Notes under the pieces: model-generated | The model's database searches: none | The model's input: the letters and a program-made list of their open reading frames with translations, nothing else | What the model was told of the DNA's origin: nothing | Assembly: GCF_016650815.1 (NCBI RefSeq) | Contig: NZ_JAEKEZ010000029.1 | Span: 1 to 64,000 of the forward strand | Reading direction: 5' to 3' | DNA: 64,000 bases | Origin: Pseudomonas sp. TH31 | GTDB lineage: Bacteria > Pseudomonadota > Gammaproteobacteria > Pseudomonadales > Pseudomonadaceae | Translations under genes and position numbers: made by a program | Shown: positions 57,964-64,000 of the stretch, in pieces | How the letters are laid out: every line of letters starts with the position of its first letter | Numbering within the stretch: position 1 is the first letter of the stretch

Positions 57964-58755
57964 ATGAAACGTACGTGCACCAGCCTGATGCTCGCGGGAT
58001 CCTTGCTGGCCGGGGGCCAGGCAATGGCCGGCGAAGGCGACCTGTTGCTATGGCAGAACAACAGCCTGACCTACCTCTACGGCAAGGGCTTCAAGGTCAA
58101 CCCGTCCATTCAGCAAACCGTCACCTTCGAGCACGCCGACGCCTGGAAATACGGGGATAACTTCCTGTTCGTCGACAAGATCTTCTACAACGGCAAGGAC
58201 GACGCCAGCGCGGGTCCGAACTCCACCTATGGCGAGTTCAGCCCGCGTATTTCGCTGGGCAAGGTCCTGGACAAAAAGATTGAGTTCGGCCCGATCAAAG
58301 ACGTGCTGCTGGCCATGACTTACGAGTTTGGTGAAGGCGACGTCGAGTCCTACCTGATCGGCCCGGGTTTCGACCTGGCGATCCCCGGCTTCGACTACTT
58401 CCAGCTGAACTTCTACCAGCGTCATCCTGATGGTGATCGTCCGGGCAACAATGTCTGGCAGATCACACCGGTCTGGTCCTACACCATCCCGGTCGGCGAT
58501 TCGAGCGTCCTGATCGATGGCTATATGGACTGGGTGGTCGACAACGATAAAAACGCCCGTGGCGATTACCACGCGAACCTGCACTTCAACCCGCAGGTCA
58601 AATACGACTTGGGCAAAGCGCTGAATTTCGGCGCGAAGCAGTTGTACGTCGGTGTCGAGTACGACTACTGGAAGAACAAGTACGGGATTGATGACACCCA
58701 TTCGTTCACCACCAATCAGAACGTGACGAGTTTGCTGGTGAAGTTCCACTTCTGA
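57964..58755 (+). CDS. Outer-membrane nucleoside-type channel (Tsx/OmpK family)
   Basis: 263 residues. Signal peptide MKRTCTSLMLAGSLLAGGQA then LLLWQNNSLTYLYGKGFKVN, DKIFYNGKDD and YGEFSPRISLGKVL, all typical of the OmpK/Tsx family. Beta-rich, ending with Phe (LVKFHF) as needed for outer-membrane insertion. Would bring nucleosides or purines to the NCS2 permease. Confidence 0.87.
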   Translation: MKRTCTSLMLAGSLLAGGQAMAGEGDLLLWQNNSLTYLYGKGFKVNPSIQQTVTFEHADAWKYGDNFLFVDKIFYNGKDDASAGPNSTYGEFSPRISLGKVLDKKIEFGPIKDVLLAMTYEFGEGDVESYLIGPGFDLAIPGFDYFQLNFYQRHPDGDRPGNNVWQITPVWSYTIPVGDSSVLIDGYMDWVVDNDKNARGDYHANLHFNPQVKYDLGKALNFGAKQLYVGVEYDYWKNKYGIDDTHSFTTNQNVTSLLVKFHF

Positions 58756-58847
58756 TGCGTTGAAGACAAAAGATCGCCGGCGTCATCTGCCACGTGCGCA
58801 TCCGGGGTGGAGGGTGGTTGTGGTCTTTTGTTTTTCAGGATCAAAGT

Positions 58848-58924
58848 CAAAAGATCGCAGCCTTCGGCAGCGCCTACAGGGCAATACGGTCCCTGTAGGC
58901 GCTGTCGAAGGCTGCGATCTTTTG
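58848..58924. repeat. REP inverted pair (GTAGGCGCTG variant)
   Basis: 33-bp arms 58848-58880 and 58892-58924 with one mismatch, between convergent genes. Confidence 0.85.
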
Positions 58925-58926
58925 CT

Positions 58927-60081
58927 TTATGACACCCCAAGAAACCGACACAACTCATCCCGCTTGGCCAACGCATCCCGCCGCCCCAGATCAATCAATT
59001 CGCTGCAATATCCCGCCTCGAACAGCAGATAACTCAACACCCCTGCCCCACTGGTCTTGGTCGCCCCCGGACCGCGCAAAAACAGGCGCAACGCTGCCGG
59101 CAATTCCTGGCGATGACGCGCGGCAATTTCATCGAGCGGCTGACTCGGCGAAATCACCAGCACCTCCACCGGTGCCACGCCCAGGGTTCGAATCGGCGTG
59201 CCATCGGGCATCAGGTGACTGAACTGGTTCAGACGCTCCAACAACTCGATGTCGCTTTCCAGGCTGTCAATGAACGTGCTGTTGAGCAGGTGGCCGCCGA
59301 TCTGCGCCAACGTTGGCTGCTGACCGGTGTAGGCGCGCTCCAGCGGCTGCTCAGGGTCGATCCCGCGCGGGTTGCCGCTGACACCCACTACCAGCACTCT
59401 GCTGGCGCCCAGGTGCAGGGCGGGGCTGATCGGCGCCGACTGACGCACCGCACCATCACCGAAGAACTCCTCGCCGATTTTCACCGGGGCGAACAGTAGC
59501 GGAATCGCCGAGCTGGCCAGCAAGTGATCGACGGTCAATTGAGTCGGCACGCCGATCCGCCGGTGGCGCAGCCAGGCATTGATGGTGCCGCCGCCCTGAT
59601 AGAAGGTCACCGCCTGACCGGACTCGTAACCGAACGCGGTCACCGCCACGGCCTGCAATTGCTTTTGCTCGATGGCTTGCGCGATGCCGTCCATCTGCAG
59701 TTTGTCGTTGAGCAAACCCCGCAGCGGTGAACTGTTGAGCAACGCCACCGGCACCTGGCTGCCGATGCCGAGCAAGCTGTGGCTGACAAACCGGCTGGCC
59801 TGGTGGATCACGCCCGGCCAGTCGCTGCGCAACACCAGATGACTGCGAAAGCCCTGCCAGAAGGCCGTCAGGCGCTCGATAGCGCGGCGAAAGTCCATCG
59901 CGCCGCTGGCCAGGCTGACCGCGTTAATCGCCCCGGCAGATGTGCCGACGATCACCGGAAACGGATTGTCCGCGCCGGGCGGCAGCAACTCGGCAATCGC
60001 TGCCAGCACCCCTACCTGATAGGCCGCTCGAGCCCCGCCGCCGGAAAGAATCAATCCTGTAACCGGTTCAGCTGGGCGCAT
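58927..60081 (-). CDS. Patatin-like phospholipase (RssA-type)
   Basis: 384 residues. Patatin motifs are complete: GLILSGGGARAAYQVGVL (oxyanion), VGTSAGAINAV with the nucleophilic Ser, and GDGAVRQSAPISPAL with the catalytic Asp. No signal peptide. Substrate unknown, probably lipid acyl chains. Beginning MRPAEPVTG with the ATG at 60081. Confidence 0.88.
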   Translation of the reverse strand: MRPAEPVTGLILSGGGARAAYQVGVLAAIAELLPPGADNPFPVIVGTSAGAINAVSLASGAMDFRRAIERLTAFWQGFRSHLVLRSDWPGVIHQASRFVSHSLLGIGSQVPVALLNSSPLRGLLNDKLQMDGIAQAIEQKQLQAVAVTAFGYESGQAVTFYQGGGTINAWLRHRRIGVPTQLTVDHLLASSAIPLLFAPVKIGEEFFGDGAVRQSAPISPALHLGASRVLVVGVSGNPRGIDPEQPLERAYTGQQPTLAQIGGHLLNSTFIDSLESDIELLERLNQFSHLMPDGTPIRTLGVAPVEVLVISPSQPLDEIAARHRQELPAALRLFLRGPGATKTSGAGVLSYLLFEAGYCSELIDLGRRDALAKRDELCRFLGVS

Positions 60082-60116
60082 CGCAACACTCCATGGTGCC
60101 TAAAGGGATCGGTGAT

Positions 60117-61049
60117 TCAACCGCGTTTTGCGTACAGTTTCGGCTCGCCCGGCGGGCGGCTCTTGAAGCGGCGATGAGCCCAGAGGTATTGCTGCGGGCA
60201 ATCGCGCAAGGCGCCTTCGACCCACTGATTGATACGAATGCAATCCGCCTCGTCAGTTTCGCCGGGGAAGTTGTCGAGCGGCGGATGAATCACCAACCGA
60301 TAACCGCTGCCGTCCGCCAGGCGTTCCTGGGTAAACGGCACCACCAGCGCCTTGCCCAACCGCGCAAACTTGCTGGTGGCGGTGACCGTCGCGGCCTGAA
60401 TGCCGAACAACGGCACGAAGATACTTTGCTTGGCGCCGTAGTCCTGATCCGGTGCATACCAGATCGCCCGGCCAGCCCGAAGCAGCTTGAGCATGCCGCG
60501 CACGTCGTCGCGCTCCACCGCCAGCGAATCGAGGTTGTGCCGCTCGCGGCCCCGGCGCTGGATGAAATCGAACAACGGGTTTTTGTGTTCGCGGTACATA
60601 CCGTCGATCGTATGTTGCTGACCGAGCAGCGCCGCGCCGATTTCCAGGGTGGTGAAATGCAGGGCCATCAGAATCACGCCCTTGCCGTCGCGCTGGGCTT
60701 TTTTCAAATGTTCCAGGCCTTCGACATGGGCCAGTTTGGCCAGGCGCTGACGCGACCACCACCAACTCATGGCCATTTCGAAGAACGCGATGCCGGTCGA
60801 GGCGAAGTTTTCCTTGAGCAGGCGCTTGCGCTCGGCGGCGGTTTTTTCAGGGAAACACAGCTCAAGATTGCGTTTGGCGATGCGCCGTCGGTCGCCGGCC
60901 ACTCGGTACATCAATGCACCCAAGGCGCGACCGACCGACAGCAACGCCGGATACGGCAACTGGACAATCAGCCACAACAGCCCCAGCCCGCACCACAACG
61001 GCCAGAAACGAGGAGAAAGAAATGCTGTACGAAAACGCGGGCGATCCAT
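60117..61049 (-). CDS. Lipid A biosynthesis lauroyl-type acyltransferase (LpxL/HtrB family)
   Basis: 310 residues from the ATG at 61049 with GGAA upstream. N-terminal TM (FWPLWCGLGLLWLIVQLPYP), then VILMALHFTTLEIGAALLG carrying the H-x4-D/E acyltransferase site, RERHNLDSLAVERDDVRGML, DQDYGAKQSIFVPLFG and YLWAHRRFKSRPPGEPKLY. Adds a secondary acyl chain to lipid A at the inner membrane. Divergent from minC. Confidence 0.9.
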   Translation of the reverse strand: MDRPRFRTAFLSPRFWPLWCGLGLLWLIVQLPYPALLSVGRALGALMYRVAGDRRRIAKRNLELCFPEKTAAERKRLLKENFASTGIAFFEMAMSWWWSRQRLAKLAHVEGLEHLKKAQRDGKGVILMALHFTTLEIGAALLGQQHTIDGMYREHKNPLFDFIQRRGRERHNLDSLAVERDDVRGMLKLLRAGRAIWYAPDQDYGAKQSIFVPLFGIQAATVTATSKFARLGKALVVPFTQERLADGSGYRLVIHPPLDNFPGETDEADCIRINQWVEGALRDCPQQYLWAHRRFKSRPPGEPKLYAKRG

Positions 61050-61167
61050 TAAAGGTTCCGGAAAGACAATGGCCGCGCATTCTACATCGTTCGACCCGGC
61101 TTGCGGCCTGCGGGCGTTCTCGTTATAAGTCTCGGCACTTTTAGTGACAAGCCGTTGTATGCCGACC

Positions 61168-61905
61168 ATGAGCCAAACCGAACCGCTAGACCAAGATCCC
61201 GTGTTCCAGTTGAAGGGCAGCATGCTCGCCATTACGGTGCTGGAACTGGCCCGCAACGACCTCGAGCTGCTCGATCGGCAACTGGCCGCCAAGGTGGCCC
61301 AGGCGCCGAATTTCTTCAGCAACGCGCCGCTGGTGCTGGCCCTGGACAAACTTCCGGCCAGTGAAGGCGCCGTCGATTTGCCGGGGCTGATGCGCGTGTG
61401 CCGTCAGCATGGCCTGCGCACCCTGGCAATCCGTGCCAGCCGCATCGAGGACATCGCCGCCGCCATCGCCGTCGACCTGCCGGTGCTGCCGCCGTCCGGT
61501 GCCCGTGAGCGTGCGCTGGACCCACACGAAGGCGTCGTGGCGAAAAAACCCGAAAAACCACCGGAGCCGACCATCAAACCGACGAAGGTAATCACTTCGC
61601 CAGTACGTGGTGGCCAACAGATATATGCCCAGGGTGGCGATCTGGTTGTGGTTTCGTCAGTCAGCCCGGGGGCGGAACTTCTCGCCGATGGGAACATCCA
61701 TGTATACGGCCCGATGCGCGGTCGAGCACTCGCCGGGGTCAAGGGCGACTCGAAAGCGCGAATTTTCTGTCAGCAAATGAGCGCTGAACTACTCTCCATC
61801 GCGGGCCATTACAAGGTCTCCGAGGACCTGCGTCGCGATCCGTTGTGGGGCTCGGGCGTACAAGTCAGCCTGTCGGGCGACGTGTTGAACATCATTCGGC
61901 TTTAA
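61168..61905 (+). CDS. minC: Septum-site inhibitor MinC
   Basis: 245 residues. The ATG at 61168 (MSQTEPLDQDPVFQLKGSML) matches the usual Pseudomonas start. N-terminal FtsZ-acting domain, a Pro/Lys-rich linker (VAKKPEKPPEPTIKPTKV) and the beta-helical C-terminal domain with GAELLADGNIHVYGPMRGRA. Works with MinD and MinE downstream. Confidence 0.94.
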   Translation: MSQTEPLDQDPVFQLKGSMLAITVLELARNDLELLDRQLAAKVAQAPNFFSNAPLVLALDKLPASEGAVDLPGLMRVCRQHGLRTLAIRASRIEDIAAAIAVDLPVLPPSGARERALDPHEGVVAKKPEKPPEPTIKPTKVITSPVRGGQQIYAQGGDLVVVSSVSPGAELLADGNIHVYGPMRGRALAGVKGDSKARIFCQQMSAELLSIAGHYKVSEDLRRDPLWGSGVQVSLSGDVLNIIRL

Positions 61906-62106
61906 CGGATACTGCCGCATTTTCCAAGCATCTCTAAAACGTAGCGAAAACGGCTCAAACGAAGTAGGAAAAAGGCCAAAAGCAGTGTTTACCGCAGGTA
62001 CGCGCCGCTCAGGACCGGATTCCAGCCAAGGCTGTCCGACTGCAGTAGTTTTTCAAGAGATGTTTTTCAGGGGCTAAATGTCCTTTTTCCTTAGGGGTGA
62101 AACACC
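61906..62106 (+). other. minC-minD intergenic region
   Basis: 201 bp without a gene. Likely the minD promoter; AGGGG lies before the TTG start of minD. No hairpin of terminator quality is seen. Confidence 0.4.
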
Positions 62107-62919
62107 TTGGCCAAGATTCTCGTGGTTACATCCGGCAAGGGTGGTGTGGGTAAGACCACCACCAGCGCCGCTATCGGTACCGGCCTCGCTCTGCGCGGTC
62201 ACAAAACAGTTATCGTCGACTTCGACGTCGGTTTGCGTAACCTCGACCTGATCATGGGTTGCGAGCGTCGCGTGGTGTATGACTTCGTCAATGTGGTCAA
62301 TGGCGAAGCCAACCTGCAGCAAGCCCTGATCAAAGACAAACGCCTGGAAAACCTCTACGTACTGGCCGCCAGTCAGACCCGCGATAAAGACGCGCTGACC
62401 GTCGAAGGCGTGGAAAAGGTTCTGATGGCGTTGAAAGAAGACTTCGAGTTCGTGGTCTGCGACTCCCCGGCCGGCATCGAAAAAGGTGCTCACCTGGCCA
62501 TGTACTTCGCTGATGAGGCGATTGTCGTGACCAACCCGGAAGTGTCCTCGGTACGTGACTCGGACCGCATGCTGGGCCTGCTGGCCAGCAAATCGCGCCG
62601 CGCCGAGAACGGCGAAGAGCCGATCAAGGAACACCTGCTGCTGACCCGCTACAACCCGCAACGCGTCAGCGACGGCGAAATGCTTGGCGTCGAAGACGTT
62701 AAAGAGATTCTGGCCGTGACCCTGCTGGGTGTCATTCCGGAATCCCAAGCGGTACTGAAGGCTTCCAACTCGGGCGTGCCCGTGATTCTCGACGACCAGA
62801 GCGACGCCGGTCAGGCGTACAGCGATGCGGTCGATCGTCTGCTGGGCAAAACCGTGGAGCATCGTTTCCTCGATGTTACGAAGAAGGGCTTCTTCGAGCG
62901 CCTGTTTGGAGGTAGATAA
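62107..62919 (+). CDS. minD: Septum-site ATPase MinD
   Basis: 270 residues, TTG start. Deviant Walker A (TSGKGGVGKTTTSAAIG) and LRNLDLIMGCERRVVYDFVN are MinD signatures. The C-terminus ends with an amphipathic membrane helix (KKGFFERLFGGR). The stop overlaps minE by one base (TAATG). Confidence 0.97.
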   Translation: MAKILVVTSGKGGVGKTTTSAAIGTGLALRGHKTVIVDFDVGLRNLDLIMGCERRVVYDFVNVVNGEANLQQALIKDKRLENLYVLAASQTRDKDALTVEGVEKVLMALKEDFEFVVCDSPAGIEKGAHLAMYFADEAIVVTNPEVSSVRDSDRMLGLLASKSRRAENGEEPIKEHLLLTRYNPQRVSDGEMLGVEDVKEILAVTLLGVIPESQAVLKASNSGVPVILDDQSDAGQAYSDAVDRLLGKTVEHRFLDVTKKGFFERLFGGR

Positions 62920-63173
62920 TGAATCTTTTTGACTTCTTTCGTGCCAGCAAAAAGGTCAGTACCGCGTCGGTAGCGAAAGAGCGTCTACAGATCATCGTGG
63001 CGCATGAACGCGGCCAGCGCAGTACGCCGGACTACCTGCCAGCCTTGCAGAAGGAACTGGTGGAAGTGATCCGCAAGTACGTCAATATCGGGTCCGATGA
63101 CGTGCACGTCGCCTTGGAAAACCAGGGTAGCTGCTCGATTCTGGAACTCAATATCACCCTGCCGGATCGCTAG
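62919..63173 (+). CDS. minE: Cell-division topological specificity factor MinE
   Basis: 84 residues. MNLFDFFRASKKVSTASVAK then ERLQIIVAHERGQRSTPDYL and LQKELVEVIRKYVNI match MinE. Drives the MinCD oscillation. Confidence 0.97.
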   Translation: MNLFDFFRASKKVSTASVAKERLQIIVAHERGQRSTPDYLPALQKELVEVIRKYVNIGSDDVHVALENQGSCSILELNITLPDR

Positions 63174-63217
63174 TCGGTCAGACAGGAGCCACGGCGGCTC
63201 AGGGCCCTTCGGGCCTT

Positions 63218-63302
63218 TGTAGGAGCTGCCGAAGGCTGCGATCCTTTGATCTTGTTTTTCCAAAGCAAAATCAAAGGATCGCAGCCTTCGGCAGCTCCTA
63301 CA
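63218..63302. repeat. REP inverted pair (GTAGGAGCTGCCGAAGG type)
   Basis: 33-bp perfect arms 63218-63250 and 63270-63302, between minE and rluA. A GGGCCCTTCGGGCC hairpin at 63202-63215 precedes it and may stop minE transcription. Confidence 0.85.
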
Positions 63303-63355
63303 TTGGACATTGGGGGTTCTGAGCCGCCGTTGGCGTTTGTTACGAGGCTGTTTTA

Positions 63356-63991
63356 ATGCCGTTGTCCAACGTTCACATCATCCATCAAGACGACGCTGTC
63401 CTGGTGGTGAACAAACCGACCCTGTTGCTTTCCGTGCCTGGCCGGGCCGATGACAACAAGGACTGTCTGATTACCCGTCTGCAAGAAAACGGCTACCCGG
63501 AAGCGCGAATCGTCCATCGGCTGGACTGGGAAACCTCGGGCATCATCCTGTTGGCCCGTGACCCGGACACCCATCGCGAATTGTCTCGGCAGTTTCACGA
63601 TCGCGAAACCGAAAAGGCCTACACAGCCCTGTGCTGGGGTCAGCCGGAACTGGACAGTGGCAGCATCGATTTGCCCCTGCGCTACGACCCGCCGACCAAG
63701 CCTCGGCACGTGGTGGATCACGAGTTCGGCAAGAATGCCCTGACCTTCTGGCGTGTGTTGGAGCGTTGCGGCGACTGGTGCCGCGTCGAGCTGACACCGA
63801 TCACTGGCCGTTCTCACCAACTGCGCGTGCACATGTTGTCCATCGGTCATCCGCTGCTGGGTGACGGGCTCTACGCTCACGAACAGGCTTTGGCTGCCTG
63901 GCCGCGTCTTTGCCTTCACGCGAGCATGCTCAGCTTCACCCACCCGCAAAGTGGTGAGCGTTTGCGCTTTGAGTGCCCGGCGCCGTTCTGA
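63356..63991 (+). CDS. rluA: RNA pseudouridine synthase RluA-type
   Basis: 211 residues, the RluA length, without an S4 domain. ARIVHRLDWETSGIILLARD carries the catalytic Asp, and TPITGRSHQLRVHMLSIGHP with GDGLYA the family motifs. RluA modifies 23S rRNA and tRNA positions. The minCDE-rluA order is common in Pseudomonas. Confidence 0.9.
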   Translation: MPLSNVHIIHQDDAVLVVNKPTLLLSVPGRADDNKDCLITRLQENGYPEARIVHRLDWETSGIILLARDPDTHRELSRQFHDRETEKAYTALCWGQPELDSGSIDLPLRYDPPTKPRHVVDHEFGKNALTFWRVLERCGDWCRVELTPITGRSHQLRVHMLSIGHPLLGDGLYAHEQALAAWPRLCLHASMLSFTHPQSGERLRFECPAPF

Positions 63992-64000
63992 AGGGCAGTG

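Noticed and set aside
1..64000. CRISPR arrays or rRNA genes.
   Set aside because: No regularly spaced direct repeats and no rRNA-like sequence were seen; all repeats are REP pairs, att sites, operators or leaders.

Overview
The window is chromosomal DNA of a Pseudomonas of the fluorescens group. The evidence is the gene set and order (aroC, prmB, a Smr protein, folE; a urate-to-glyoxylate operon; lpxL-type acyltransferase, minCDE, rluA), long GTAGGAGC/GTGGGAGC-type REP inverted pairs between genes, and AGGAG-type ribosome binding sites.

Layout. 1-5315: chromosomal genes (aroC partial, hydrolase, GNAT-like membrane-anchored protein, prmB, cysteine-hydrolase homologue, small membrane protein, smr). 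5323-46299: a lambda-like prophage of about 41 kb inserted in the first codons of folE. A 25-bp direct repeat marks attL (5323-5347) and attR (46275-46299). The phage supplies a new GTG start so that folE stays intact at the right end. 46268-48065: folE, a glutaredoxin-like gene, then a scar made of two truncated genes (aminotransferase and MarR regulator). 48400-58755: purine uptake and urate catabolism (two NCS2 permeases, hiuH, puuE, uraD, alc, allA, puuD, a Tsx/OmpK-type channel). 58927-63991: patatin, acyltransferase, minC-minD-minE and rluA.

Prophage organisation. The left arm is mostly on the minus strand: terminase, portal, MuF-like protein, a Tad2-like (DUF2829) protein, scaffold, capsid, connector, then directly tail-fibre genes and lysis genes (endolysin, Rz/Rz1). 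No tail tube, tape measure or baseplate gene is present, so the element is probably tail-defective. The centre holds an early minus-strand operon (Rha-type protein, O-like and P-like replication proteins, NinB, NinG, a putative late antiterminator). A Cro-like gene and an S24-family repressor are transcribed divergently across TTTAGC-type operators. The right arm on the plus strand carries small early genes, ERF annealase plus a YqaJ-type exonuclease, a NdpA homologue, two DNA methyltransferases, a PP-loop protein, a putative excisionase and the integrase. Several genes in the right arm lie against the main direction and look like cargo: a GhoS-like gene, a 2-TM protein with a small proline-rich partner, a frameshifted membrane protein and a DUF4238-like gene.

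Working together: the repressor should silence both arms through the central and distal operators and respond to RecA through its S24 domain. One LexA-box gene sits at the left end. Single-base homopolymer indels break several prophage genes (tail fibre, MuF, ERF, membrane protein) and also the chromosomal hiuH, so either decay or base-calling error must be considered. In the chromosomal part, PuuD, HiuH, UraD, PuuE, Alc and AllA form a complete route from urate to glyoxylate and urea. A shared TTGTATACAA palindrome upstream of one permease and of puuE suggests joint control by a GntR-type regulator.
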